Positions 13,283 to 22,050 of a stretch of 27,704 bases of DNA are shown here, piece after piece. Source of the stretch: a virus. How positions within the stretch are numbered: position 1 is the stretch's first letter; the number at the start of each line of letters is the position of its first letter. The notes beneath the pieces were generated by a model. The model was not told where the DNA came from, searched no databases, and saw only the letters and a list, made by a program, of their open reading frames with translations. The DNA lies in the IMG/VR virus record IMGVR_UViG_3300006805_000123, positions 1 through 27,704 of that record; one strand, 5' to 3'. The position numbers and the translations under genes are program-made.

Positions 13283-13449
13283 GTTGGTTTAGCCTTAAAT
13301 GGGGTTGGTATGATACTTTAAACCATGTAGCAGGGAATTATTTAGAACTTGAGCGTCTTTATAAACAGAACATCATTGACTTTCTAAACTATTTAAGTTA
13401 CGAGAAAGACAAAGAAAACTTTAAGAATGAGCAGTCAAATACAGAATGA
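12770..13449 (+). CDS. Tail assembly chaperone-like -1 frameshift product (about 226 aa)
   Basis: If the ribosome or polymerase slips -1 on T9 (13212-13220), the product continues as LRCHVDVAKRYSALFD and on to 'SLKWGWYDTLNHVAGNYLEL' and 'IIDFLNYLSYEKDKE', stopping at TGA 13447-13449. 'W-G-W-Y-x-T-L-x-x-x-A' and the final 'LNYLSYxKDK' recur at the C-terminus of chaperone-like genes in related phages, so the extension is real coding sequence. T-TTT-TTT is in exact phase for a -1 slip. Transcriptional slippage on T9 could give the same protein. A sequencing error in the homopolymer would mean one continuous gene instead. The end overlaps the next gene by 23 bases. Confidence 0.55.
13212..13220 (+). 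promoter_or_regulatory. T9 slippery site for -1 frameshifting
   Basis: Nine consecutive T preceded by C and followed by GCGG. The 0-frame codons are CTT TTT TTT TGC, giving the X-XXY-YYZ heptamer T-TTT-TTT in the right phase. The site lies within the window where both frames are open (from at least 13039 to 13282). Confidence 0.6.
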
Positions 13450-13999
13450 AATAGCCAACGTATTAGAACAATGGTCTAATGAAAAGATAATTAAGGCAAA
13501 GGGTATTCTAACAAGATACGGGGCAATAGCTTCTGAAAACTTGTCAGCTTCCCTTATGACATTCGATGTAAAGGTCTTAGGAGATACTATAAGTATAGGA
13601 ATTGGATTTGTTGACAATGCTAAAAGCCAAGCAAGTGAATACTATAAATATGCAGACGAGGGTGTTAAGGGTATTGGTGGGGGTAAAAGTCAAGCCGTTA
13701 CTACGGGAAGATTCTCTTATAAAAACGCATTTGTTTCTAAGAAAATGGTTTCAAGTATTCAAAGTTGGATAGGTCAAAAGGGTATTCAAGTAAGAACATC
13801 TAATAAACAAAAGACAAGCGATGTGATTAAAAGGTCTGAATCCTTAGCCTATGTTATCGCTAAGTCTATAAAAAGAACGGGGATAGGCAAGACAATGTTT
13901 TGGTCTGACACATTTAATCAAAAGGCTTATGACGAGTTAGTCCAAATGATTGAGGACGCAACGGGCAAAAGTTATTCATTGACATTTAAAGACATTTAG
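13427..13999 (+). CDS. Neck/tail-completion-like virion protein (HK97 gp10 type, tentative)
   Basis: 190 residues, starts MSSQIQNEIANVLEQWSNEK. The parts 'YYKYADEGVKGIGGGKS', 'KKMVSSIQSWIGQKGI' and 'SLAYVIAKSIKRTGIGKTMF' follow the pattern of phage connector or tail-completion proteins. The pattern is a strand with 'YY.fvdeG', a basic helix, then 'lAy.IarsI...G' and an aromatic end. Such proteins seal the head-tail joint or stop tail growth. It overlaps the frameshift product of the chaperone-like gene and is followed by large tail genes. Confidence 0.5.
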   Translation: MSSQIQNEIANVLEQWSNEKIIKAKGILTRYGAIASENLSASLMTFDVKVLGDTISIGIGFVDNAKSQASEYYKYADEGVKGIGGGKSQAVTTGRFSYKNAFVSKKMVSSIQSWIGQKGIQVRTSNKQKTSDVIKRSESLAYVIAKSIKRTGIGKTMFWSDTFNQKAYDELVQMIEDATGKSYSLTFKDI

Positions 14000-14003
14000 G
14001 TTT

Positions 14004-14013
14004 TCGTCTATAA
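14004..14013 (+). promoter_or_regulatory. Variant of the shared 10-mer (TCGTCTATAA, copy 2)
   Basis: Nine of ten bases match TCGTCTATTA found at 8871-8880 and 19962-19971. It lies in the 18-base gap between two tail genes, four bases before the ATG at 14018. Confidence 0.3.
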
Positions 14014-14017
14014 GGAC

Positions 14018-15253
14018 ATGAGTATAACCATACTTCAAAGTCCTAAGACTTATTCGCCAGTATTCAACCCTATGAATTTTGTTTGTTCCTCTAATAACAT
14101 AGCAGGAAACAATTACTTTTTTTACCTATGTAAGATTAAGGATTCAAGTGGAAATGTAATAAGCCAACACCGATTTACACCACGTTATGACAATGACTAT
14201 CTTTTATTTGATGTTAGTCGAGAGTTAGAAAAATACACGAGTTACGATATAAGTGGTATTTCCGTTCCGAGTTATGGAGTTAGAAGAACATCAAACGTAT
14301 TTAAAGAATACACAGTACAATTCATTGAAGAAATAGGCTCAGTAGCTTCGGTAGTTGCTTCAGGGTTAAATACTATAAGTTCAACTTTATACGCTTATAA
14401 CGGCTCATTTGAATACACTCAGAATGTCAGTTATTTAGATACTGATTGGTTAATTGATACGGGTACTAAGAAATTCCTAACCGACTTAAGAGGTGGTAAT
14501 ATTAGAATAAAAGAGGGGCAGTCTTATGAGTTAGGTATAATGACGGGTGCAGGGGCAGGGCAACCCGTAAAGAATATAGTAATTAAGACTTATGATAATT
14601 CAGGAACAATTATAGGAACTTACAAGATAGCGAACTCATATTCAAGTGGAACAACTACAGCCGACAAGTTTTTAAGTGTTTTAGTGGGTACGGCAGATTT
14701 GAACCTTACGACTTTAGGAAGTGGAAGTCAGCCCGTAATAACGTCAAGCGTAAGTACCTATACTGTTTACATTGAAAACAATTCAAGTACAATAGTAAGC
14801 GAAACCTTAACTTTTGAGATAGACAGAACGTGTTACCAACAAGACGAAATAAGATTGCATTGGTTAAACTCTCTAGGTCGGATAGATTCTTACAATTTTA
14901 ACTTTGCTAACGATGTGAGTTATTCAGTAGAGCGACAAGCATTTAAAAAAGATGTAGGTGCGTTCAATGGTTCGGCTTATGGCTATAAGACTTATGAACC
15001 TGCAACTACTAACTACTACACTAAAGTAGATAAGAAGATAAAGATAAGGACCGATTACATTAATAACATAGAAGCCGAATGGTTTAAAAATCTTGTAAGT
15101 AGTCCGATAGTTTGGGCAGAGGTGGACGGGGTTTTAGTGAATGTTATTATGGACACTTCAAGTTACAATGTTCAGACAATCGAAAAGAACAAACTATTCT
15201 CAGTTGAGTTCGATTTGACTTATTCTAATTCGTCTTTTAGACAAAGATTATGA
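14018..15253 (+). CDS. Tail structural protein (411 aa)
   Basis: Starts MSITILQSPKTYSPVFNPMN. It is almost entirely beta-rich and Ser/Thr/Asn-rich, with an Ig-like look in the centre. It has a late conserved block 'EIRLHWLNSLGRIDSYNF' and ends 'KLFSVEFDLTYSNSSFRQRL'. This architecture, with 'W-L-N-x-x-G' and a final 'YS.s...qR', occurs in tail or baseplate proteins of Bacteroidota siphophages, encoded next to a larger tail protein as here. A distal tail or baseplate role is inferred; no enzymatic motif is seen. It overlaps the next gene by four bases. Confidence 0.55.
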   Translation: MSITILQSPKTYSPVFNPMNFVCSSNNIAGNNYFFYLCKIKDSSGNVISQHRFTPRYDNDYLLFDVSRELEKYTSYDISGISVPSYGVRRTSNVFKEYTVQFIEEIGSVASVVASGLNTISSTLYAYNGSFEYTQNVSYLDTDWLIDTGTKKFLTDLRGGNIRIKEGQSYELGIMTGAGAGQPVKNIVIKTYDNSGTIIGTYKIANSYSSGTTTADKFLSVLVGTADLNLTTLGSGSQPVITSSVSTYTVYIENNSSTIVSETLTFEIDRTCYQQDEIRLHWLNSLGRIDSYNFNFANDVSYSVERQAFKKDVGAFNGSAYGYKTYEPATTNYYTKVDKKIKIRTDYINNIEAEWFKNLVSSPIVWAEVDGVLVNVIMDTSSYNVQTIEKNKLFSVEFDLTYSNSSFRQRL

Positions 15254-17952
15254 GTTTACTAACGGATAACTTTACTTTAGATTTAGGGGAAGATTCAAAC
15301 CTAACCCTCACTAAGTCTATTTATAATATTCAAGACCCTGACAAAAGGCAAAGTTCATTTACCAAAACGATTACTGTTCCAAGTTCAGCGAACAATGATA
15401 AGATATTTGCGAGTTGGTTTGATGTTAATTTTGTCTTAGATAATAACAATCAGTTCGAACCTTTCTTTAATCCGAATAAAAAAGCCCCTTGTATCTTACA
15501 CACCGATACGATAACCCAAATGACGGGCTACGCTCAACTAACGGACATTGTAATAGTAGATAGTAAGGTAGAATATAAACTCACATTATACGGGGAGAAT
15601 AGGGATTTATTCGGGATTCTAACGGATAGGAAGATGAATGAGTTAGATTTATCCGAGTTTGACCATACTTACAACGAAACAAATATAGAAGCTTCATGGA
15701 GTAATACTTCGGGTTATGTTTATCCAATGATTGACTATGGCGACAACCATATACATTGGGTTAATAACCAAGTAAACGCAACAGATTGGTGGGTGACGGA
15801 ACATTTTAAGCCGTGGTTATTTGTAAAAACTTTAGTCGATAAGATATTCCAAGACGCAGGATTTAGTTATTATTCATCGTTTATGAATACCGACAACTTT
15901 AAGAAGTTGATATTTCAAAGTGATGTGGACGGATTGACAAAGACAGACCAAGAAGTCGAGGACTTAAGTATAGATGCTGAGAGGACTACAAGTTTAGCCT
16001 ATTCAAACATAGGCAGTAATAAAACGGCATTAGATTGTTATGCAAACTACCCTATTATTTTTGATTCAGAGTTATTAGATACGGGTTCACAATACAACCC
16101 AACAACGGGAGTGAGTACAATTACTAACGGTGGTAAATACAACCCTTATGTAAAGATGTATTTTAGTGTGACCAATAACTCATCAGCGACAATAGACGGA
16201 ACACTTAAGATAACAATCGCAGGTATAAAATCTGACGGGGCTGTTTTCTTTTCTCAAAGTTATACTTGTAACTTAGGATTCTTTGGGCAACCTGCATATA
16301 ATATCGACCCTGGCAATACTCGTTATTATGAGTTTGATTTGAGAGGGGTAAATATACCGATAGTTGCAGGGGATGTATTTAAGGTATGTATTAGGAGTGT
16401 AGAACATTCAAATCTAAATTTAAGTTCAACAACAACTTTAATAACAATAACTACATTAACTAATAGTTCATATTCATTAGTCCCGTCAGCCCAAACAACT
16501 TACGGAGATGTGGTTAATGTTTCGCAAGTCCTCAATTCAGAAATGACCCAAAAGGAGTTTATAATGAATTTAGTTAAGATGTTTAATCTATACATTGAGC
16601 CTTACTATTTTAGAAACGGGGATGCAAACTCAGGCAAGTACGCACAATATTTAATTGAAACAAGGGATGAATATTTCACAGACGATGTAATTGATTGGAC
16701 TATGAACCTAGACAATTCAAAGGACTTTATAATTAAACCGAGTGCCTTAATAGATTCTAAGTTTTTACAATTCACATACTCAGAGGATAACGATTTGTAT
16801 AACGACCTATACACAAATCAAACGGGCAGGATATATGGGGATTATTTAAGAGAGATAGACAACGACTTTGCTAAAGATACTAAGAAAATAGAAGTAAGTT
16901 TTAGCCCTACTATTATGAGCGACCAAAGTCAAAGCGACCATTGGAAGAACAGAATAATGCCCGTAATTAAAAACCAAGACGGAACTTTAAGAAAAGACGG
17001 CAAGGCAAAGATATTATTTTATAACGGACTAAGGACTTCATCATGGAACTTTAACGGAACAGTCAAAACCTCATATCCATTGGCTTCTAATGTTGATGAT
17101 TGGGATAACCCTACAACCGACTTGCTATTTAAACAACCTAAACTCATTTACTATGGTGGAGATGCAAAAGGTCAAGTTACATTTACAAACGGAACATTAT
17201 TCAATAAATACTATTACAGACAAATAGTCGAAACAACGGATAAGAATAGTAAAATGATTGAGTGTTATATGAGGTTAAGACCTAGCGATGTACACAACTT
17301 ATCGTTTAGACCTTTGTACTTTATTCGTGATGCTTATTACCGACTTTATGAAATGGTAGACCACAACTATGAAGATACTACCTTATGTAAGTTTTTAAAG
17401 ATAAATGAAGCCACTCCAATAAGCAACGCAACCACAACAACAAGAGGTGGGCGGGGTGTAATAATCGGAACAACCGAGAAAACACCTACAAAATATATTC
17501 CTATTGATACGGGGATAGGAGACAAGTTTAGAGGGGGATTAAAAGACATTACTTCAGGTGGTGGGGTTACTGGTGGTGGAGTTATTAAAGAGGGATTTGT
17601 GGTCAATGTAAGTGGTAACAATGTTTTAACGGGTGGACTTTACAAAGGCGAGGTTATAAAGGATAATATAATTGCATTAGGGTTTAATTATGATAGTGTA
17701 GCGAGTGGCGATACTTATGTTACGGGAATGGAAGGAAGCCCTTATTATTTGATAGTAGATACAAGTTTAGGCAATGCAACTATACACCTACCTGACGAAA
17801 CAATCTACAAAGGTAATGTTATTTACATAATGAAAACCAATTTAGCAAACACAATAACGATAAACGATTCATTAGATAGCCCCTTTGATACAATCACTTT
17901 AGTGGAAACACATACAATCTTATACACCGAAAACGGACTAATTAAAATATAA
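15250..17952 (+). CDS. Large tail/baseplate protein (900 aa)
   Basis: Starts MSLLTDNFTLDLGEDSNLTL. The early block 'DKRQSSFTKTITVPSSANN' and 'LTLYGENRDLFGILTDRKMN' with 'GYVYPMIDYGDN' is typical of the large tail protein next to the tape measure in Bacteroidota phages, which is probably tail-tip or baseplate. A middle region (about 420-720) includes 'MTQKEFIMNLVKMFNLYIEP', reminiscent of tail-hub proteins. Near 720-790 is a Thr/Gly-rich linker with repeated GGG, then a beta-rich C-terminal domain of about 100 residues with 'YLIVDTSLGNATIHLPDET', a segment common at the end of tail fibre proteins. The C-terminal domain probably contacts the host or another fibre. It overlaps the tape-measure gene by one base. 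Confidence 0.7.
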   Translation: MSLLTDNFTLDLGEDSNLTLTKSIYNIQDPDKRQSSFTKTITVPSSANNDKIFASWFDVNFVLDNNNQFEPFFNPNKKAPCILHTDTITQMTGYAQLTDIVIVDSKVEYKLTLYGENRDLFGILTDRKMNELDLSEFDHTYNETNIEASWSNTSGYVYPMIDYGDNHIHWVNNQVNATDWWVTEHFKPWLFVKTLVDKIFQDAGFSYYSSFMNTDNFKKLIFQSDVDGLTKTDQEVEDLSIDAERTTSLAYSNIGSNKTALDCYANYPIIFDSELLDTGSQYNPTTGVSTITNGGKYNPYVKMYFSVTNNSSATIDGTLKITIAGIKSDGAVFFSQSYTCNLGFFGQPAYNIDPGNTRYYEFDLRGVNIPIVAGDVFKVCIRSVEHSNLNLSSTTTLITITTLTNSSYSLVPSAQTTYGDVVNVSQVLNSEMTQKEFIMNLVKMFNLYIEPYYFRNGDANSGKYAQYLIETRDEYFTDDVIDWTMNLDNSKDFIIKPSALIDSKFLQFTYSEDNDLYNDLYTNQTGRIYGDYLREIDNDFAKDTKKIEVSFSPTIMSDQSQSDHWKNRIMPVIKNQDGTLRKDGKAKILFYNGLRTSSWNFNGTVKTSYPLASNVDDWDNPTTDLLFKQPKLIYYGGDAKGQVTFTNGTLFNKYYYRQIVETTDKNSKMIECYMRLRPSDVHNLSFRPLYFIRDAYYRLYEMVDHNYEDTTLCKFLKINEATPISNATTTTRGGRGVIIGTTEKTPTKYIPIDTGIGDKFRGGLKDITSGGGVTGGGVIKEGFVVNVSGNNVLTGGLYKGEVIKDNIIALGFNYDSVASGDTYVTGMEGSPYYLIVDTSLGNATIHLPDETIYKGNVIYIMKTNLANTITINDSLDSPFDTITLVETHTILYTENGLIKI

Positions 17953-19613
17953 TGGCAGAAAAAGTAGAATTAATAATAGAGGTAAAAGGCGGGGATTCGG
18001 TTGGTAAAGCTTCCGAAAAAGTAACCTCATTAAAAACCCAACTTAAACAACTAAAGGAACAATTAGCGAGTGGTACACTTGCCCCTGATGAATTTGAGAA
18101 AGTAGCAAAAAAGGCAGGGGAGTTGTCAGATAGGATTGGGGATGTAAACCAAAAAGTAAAAACATTAGGCTCAGACACTAAAAGGTTAGACGGGTTTATC
18201 GGTATCGCTACGGGTATTACTTCGGGGTTTGCTGCTGCTCAAGGTGCTATGGCCTTATTCGGTTCTGAGAATGAAGATTTACAAAAGACCTTAATAAAAG
18301 TTCAAGGGGCAACGGCTTTACTTAATGGACTTCAAGGGATTCAATTAGCACTACAAAAAGAGAGTGCAGCGATGACTGCTATACAATCGGCAAGGCTTCA
18401 AGTATTAACTTTCTTACAAACAAGATATACGGCAGCAGTCGGTGGGACTACGGGGGCAATGCGTTTATTAAGAATAGCAGGTGCAGCGTTAGGGATAGGT
18501 TTGATTATTGGTGCGATAGCGTTATTAGTTTCTAATTTCGACAAATTAAAGAATACAATAGGTAAGTTTTTACCAAGTTTAGATTCAATAGTAAAAGGAT
18601 TTAAGGCAGCCTATAACGCAGTAACGGATTTCTTAGGTGTTACAAGCGACCAAACAAGGGTTTATGATAGATTAAAAGCCAGCACAGACCAAAGAAGTAA
18701 GGATATTAAAAGAGAAATTGAACTTTTAGAAGCACAAGGGGCAAGTGAAAGGGTTATATTTCAGAAAAGATTAACACTTATAGACAATGAATTAAAGGTT
18801 TTAAAGGCTAAAAGGGATTCAAAACAAAAGTTAAGCCAAGAAGAAATTGAAAACGAAAAGGATTTAAACAACCAAAGAGCGATTGAATTAGCTAAATACC
18901 ACAAAGGTATTGACGAGGAACTATCTAAGAATACCAAAACAAAGGTTAAAGCCGTCAAAGTAGAAGCCGAAAAGATAAAAGAAGCACAACAAGACGCCCA
19001 TGTTGAAGCACATAAACTTTATGTTCAACAAAGCGAGGAAGATATGGCTTCCTTAATGGAAACCTTAGAACAAGAATTAGAAGTTGAGCAAAGTATAGCA
19101 GATAGACGAATTGAATTAGACAAGCAAATATATGAAAACAAGGTTAGTATTGCCAAAGACGGACTATCAGCACTTAGCGACCTTACAACGGCTTTTGCAG
19201 GTAAATCTGAAGAGGGGCAAAGGAGAGCGTTTGCAATTAATAAAGCGTTAAACATAAGTACTACTATCATTGATACTTATATGGCAGCACAAAAAGCCTA
19301 TGCAAGTCAATTAAGTATTCCTACACCTGACGCACCGATAAGAGCACAGATAGCAGCAGGGATAGCAGTTGCAGGTGGTTTAGCTAGAGTAACTGCAATA
19401 GGTCGAACAGAATTTGGAAGTCGAGGTATAAGTAATTCAAGTGGGGGAAGTTTACCAAGTAACAACGCCCCAAACATAAGAGGTTTTCAAACGGGTTCTA
19501 CGGGTAGACAAAATGGTCAAGGTGGTTCAATGAAAGTTTATGTTACCGAAACCGACATAAGAAAGTCTACAAATAAAACCAATTCTATTTATTATCAGGC
19601 TACAGTTGATTAA
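17952..19613 (+). CDS. Tail tape-measure protein
   Basis: A 553-residue protein with the layout of short tape measures. There is an N-terminal coiled coil (about 17-75), Ala/Gly-rich helices, and a hydrophobic segment at about 174-196 ('IAGAALGIGLIIGAIALLVS'). A long charged coiled-coil region runs from about 225 to 400, followed by an Ala-rich 'IDTYMAAQKAYASQLSI' and 'AAGIAVAGGLARVTAI' block, and a Gly/Ser-rich tail. The protein fills the tail tube, sets its length and may help DNA cross the membrane. At about 0.15 nm per residue it would give a tail near 80 nm (inference). Its TAA (19611-19613) directly abuts the stop of the minus-strand gene. Confidence 0.82.
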   Translation: MAEKVELIIEVKGGDSVGKASEKVTSLKTQLKQLKEQLASGTLAPDEFEKVAKKAGELSDRIGDVNQKVKTLGSDTKRLDGFIGIATGITSGFAAAQGAMALFGSENEDLQKTLIKVQGATALLNGLQGIQLALQKESAAMTAIQSARLQVLTFLQTRYTAAVGGTTGAMRLLRIAGAALGIGLIIGAIALLVSNFDKLKNTIGKFLPSLDSIVKGFKAAYNAVTDFLGVTSDQTRVYDRLKASTDQRSKDIKREIELLEAQGASERVIFQKRLTLIDNELKVLKAKRDSKQKLSQEEIENEKDLNNQRAIELAKYHKGIDEELSKNTKTKVKAVKVEAEKIKEAQQDAHVEAHKLYVQQSEEDMASLMETLEQELEVEQSIADRRIELDKQIYENKVSIAKDGLSALSDLTTAFAGKSEEGQRRAFAINKALNISTTIIDTYMAAQKAYASQLSIPTPDAPIRAQIAAGIAVAGGLARVTAIGRTEFGSRGISNSSGGSLPSNNAPNIRGFQTGSTGRQNGQGGSMKVYVTETDIRKSTNKTNSIYYQATVD

Positions 19614-19928
19614 TTATCTTAGTAACTTAAAAAATCTTTTATTAACTCGATAAGGTCTAATTATATTTTTATCGGTTCTTATGTAAATTACAATATTGTT
19701 ATTATGTAGCGAGCAATTTAAAACCTCATAAGTTTTCCCAATAGTTAAATTGTTTTGGCTTTGTATACAATTATTAACGCACTCGACATAGTCCCCTTGT
19801 TTAATATAACTCATGTCTTTATACTTAGAACTTTGTTTCTCAACTTGTATTGTTCTAACCTTTAATTCTAAATGATATTGCTCAACAATATCTAATGCTT
19901 TTAAGTATTGTTCTTTTGATATTGACAT
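19614..19928 (-). CDS. Lone minus-strand small protein (104 aa), accessory
   Basis: Starts MSISKEQYLKALDIVEQYHL. An N-terminal helix of about 40 residues is followed by a beta-rich C-terminal part 'YIKQGDYVECVNNC' and 'NLTIGKTYEVLNCSLHNNNI' that looks like a small SH3-like barrel. Proteins with 'GDYV.CvnN...LtiGK.YeV' occur in phages without known function. This is the only gene here on the minus strand. Its stop abuts the tape-measure stop with no gap, and its own promoter box lies four bases before its ATG. That pattern is typical of a moron, a gene expressed on its own from a prophage or early in infection. Confidence 0.75.
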   Translation of the reverse strand: MSISKEQYLKALDIVEQYHLELKVRTIQVEKQSSKYKDMSYIKQGDYVECVNNCIQSQNNLTIGKTYEVLNCSLHNNNIVIYIRTDKNIIRPYRVNKRFFKLLR

Positions 19929-19932
19929 AAAA

Positions 19933-19940
19933 CAAAGATA
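19933..19940 (-). promoter_or_regulatory. Promoter -7 box for the minus-strand gene, apparently leaderless
   Basis: On the minus strand the bases read TATCTTTG, a full TAnnTTTG match, followed by exactly four bases and then the ATG (19928-19926). No good TTTG is visible at the -33 position; only a T-rich run is present. The box-to-ATG distance equals that of the yopX promoter. Confidence 0.5.
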
Positions 19941-19961
19941 ATAGTAATTATTTAAAAAACC

Positions 19962-19971
19962 TCGTCTATTA
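19962..19971 (+). promoter_or_regulatory. Shared intergenic 10-mer TCGTCTATTA (copy 3)
   Basis: Exact copy of 8871-8880. It lies in the 51-base divergent gap between the minus-strand gene and the protease gene, eight bases before the ATG at 19980. No TAnnTTTG promoter is visible for the plus-strand gene in this gap. Confidence 0.35.
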
Positions 19972-19979
19972 AAATAGAA

Positions 19980-21068
19980 ATGGAATTACCCGTTTACGAA
20001 TTAACGATTGACGACTTTGCAGAAGATAGGGTAGAGGCGATTGCCTTTGTCGATAATCCTGCAATACAACGAAATTGGATGGCTTTTAATGACCAAACCA
20101 AATTTGAGTTTAGTGCAGTCGATACCGAAAAGAGAATAGTTGCTGGACCTTTAATGGTGGCTGAAATGCCAATCTATAGAAACTATCAAGGCAAAGAATT
20201 TTTTGTTAAGTTTAGTGCAAAGACCATTGAAGCTATAGTAGACAAGTTTATGGCTGAGGGTAGAATCAACGCATTTAACTATATGCACAATGAAGAGCAA
20301 GTAATAAACGATGTTTACTTACAACAATCTTTTATTATAGATTCTACTAAAGGCATAAACACCCCACAAGGTTACGAAACATTAGCAGACGGGTCTTGGT
20401 TTGGGTTTGTAAAGGTCAATAATGACGAGATTTGGAACGATTTCGTTAAGACGGGCAAATTAAAAGGTTTCTCAGTAGAGGGGAATTTTTCACAAAAGGA
20501 ACAATTTAATAATCAAATAATGACAAAATTAGAAGAAATGTTGGGTAAACTTGATAAAAAGTTATTCGGCAGTCAAGAAAAAGTCGAAGAGAAAGAAGAA
20601 ACGGAACAAGTTTTCAGTTCTTCAATGCTTACAGACGGGACAGAAATCAGCTACGAGGGTGAATTAAAACAAGGTACTGCGGTTACTTGTGGCGGTCAGC
20701 CTTGCCCTGACGGACAACATACTTTAGAGGACGGCACTGTAATAAGTGTAATGGGTGGTGTTGTCGAATCAATCGCACAACCTGAAACCGAAGTAGAAAC
20801 AGAACAAGTAATGAGTACAGAAATACAAGCAGAATTTGAAGCGTTGAAACTTCAAGTTACTGAATTAAAAACAGCAATCGAATCATTGCCAAAACCTGAA
20901 GCACCAAAAGACTTTAGTGCAGAGATTCAAGAATTTAAAAAAGAAATGTTTGAAGCGATGAAAGAATTTATTCAGGCTACAGACGAAACATCAAAGAAAG
21001 ATACTTTTCAAAAAGCAGAAAGCCCATTGACTAAAGTTGATTTAATGATTGAAAGATACAAAAAATAA
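19980..21068 (+). CDS. XkdF-type prohead protease fused to scaffold
   Basis: Residues 1-180 form an XkdF-like serine protease. It starts 'VYELTIDDFAEDRVEAIAFV', with 'DNPAIQRNWMAF', then a candidate catalytic His103 in 'YMHNEEQ' and Ser165 in 'LKGFSVEGNF'. After a Glu/Lys-rich linker comes a small beta-rich domain (about 215-263) with two 'DGT.IS' elements and Cys237/Cys242. The last 80 residues form a coiled coil ('FEALKLQVTELKTAIESL') like a scaffold core. The protease matures the prohead by cutting scaffold. Having both in one chain means self-cleavage removes the scaffold. The major capsid gene follows 14 bases later. Confidence 0.8.
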   Translation: MELPVYELTIDDFAEDRVEAIAFVDNPAIQRNWMAFNDQTKFEFSAVDTEKRIVAGPLMVAEMPIYRNYQGKEFFVKFSAKTIEAIVDKFMAEGRINAFNYMHNEEQVINDVYLQQSFIIDSTKGINTPQGYETLADGSWFGFVKVNNDEIWNDFVKTGKLKGFSVEGNFSQKEQFNNQIMTKLEEMLGKLDKKLFGSQEKVEEKEETEQVFSSSMLTDGTEISYEGELKQGTAVTCGGQPCPDGQHTLEDGTVISVMGGVVESIAQPETEVETEQVMSTEIQAEFEALKLQVTELKTAIESLPKPEAPKDFSAEIQEFKKEMFEAMKEFIQATDETSKKDTFQKAESPLTKVDLMIERYKK

Positions 21069-21082
21069 CAATAATAAATAAA

Positions 21083-22045
21083 ATGAAATTAAAATTCGGT
21101 TACGACTTATCAGACTTAGCGGTATACGTTAATGAAGAAAAAATGCCACTATTAATGAAATCAGTTTTCAGTGGCGAAACTGCAACAACTTTTGAAATTC
21201 AAGAGGGTATCAAGTACAAAGATGTTTTAAACTACATGGATACGGAAGTAATTTTCCGTTCTAATGCAGGTTGTGGAACATTTACTGCAACGGGTTTAAC
21301 TACCTTTACGCAAAAAGAAATCAGCGTAGACAAGTTCATTCAAGAAAGTTCTTTCTGTCCTAACGACTTAGAAAACTATTGGACTAGAGCAGGTTTGTCA
21401 AGTGGTCAATACTATGACACAATGGCTTTTCAAACTGAGTGGGTAGGTCACTATTCAAACTTGGTTAATAAAGAAATTGAATTGATGTTGTGGAAAGGCA
21501 ACAAATCAACGGGTTCAGGTAACTTAGCTTTGATTAACGGCTTAATCAAATACATTGACGCTGACACCGAAGTAATAGACGGAAACTTAACAGGTGGCGG
21601 TTATACTCAAGTAACTTCAATTACTGCTGCTAACATCGTTGCTTCATTGGAACAAATGATTAATGTATTACCTACAAGTGTAGAGGGTGCGGACGATTTG
21701 ATGTTTAGTGTGGGTTGGGATTCTTTCAAGAAACTACTTTCTGCATTGAAATCATTGAATAACTTCTTCTATGACGGAGTAAATGCTAATCCTTACAAAT
21801 CAGGCGAAGTTTATCTTCCTACCTTTGGAATCAAAGTAAAAGCGTTTAGAGGTTTGGACGGAACTAACAGAATGTTCTTACATAGAGCATCAAACTTTGT
21901 TATCGGTACTGACTTGGCTAACGATTGGGAAAACTTCCAAGTTTGGTATGAGCATAAAGATGACAAAATTTTAACTAGATTGAAAGCAGCTTTAGGAACT
22001 CAAATTAAATTTGGGTCAGAAATGGTTGAGTACACTAATAAATAA
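21083..22045 (+). CDS. Major capsid protein
   Basis: 320 residues, starts MKLKFGYDLSDLAVYVNEEK. Central blocks 'FTQKEISVDKFIQESSFCPN' and 'SGQYYDTMAFQTEWVGHYSN' are typical of the HK97-fold major capsid proteins of Bacteroidota siphophages. So are 'DDLMFSVGWDSFKKLLSALK' and the final 'DKILTRLKAALGTQIKFGSE'. It lies directly after the protease-scaffold gene, which fits. Its A-rich leader 'aataaataaa' before the ATG is the strong type. It shares a transcript with the next gene, which ends at an intrinsic terminator, so both are probably highly expressed. Confidence 0.85.
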   Translation: MKLKFGYDLSDLAVYVNEEKMPLLMKSVFSGETATTFEIQEGIKYKDVLNYMDTEVIFRSNAGCGTFTATGLTTFTQKEISVDKFIQESSFCPNDLENYWTRAGLSSGQYYDTMAFQTEWVGHYSNLVNKEIELMLWKGNKSTGSGNLALINGLIKYIDADTEVIDGNLTGGGYTQVTSITAANIVASLEQMINVLPTSVEGADDLMFSVGWDSFKKLLSALKSLNNFFYDGVNANPYKSGEVYLPTFGIKVKAFRGLDGTNRMFLHRASNFVIGTDLANDWENFQVWYEHKDDKILTRLKAALGTQIKFGSEMVEYTNK

Positions 22046-22050
22046 GTAAT

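Noticed and set aside
14018-15253. Tail protein as a surface adhesin or lipoprotein
   Set aside because: No signal peptide or lipobox at the start, and it sits between virion genes with overlapping codons.
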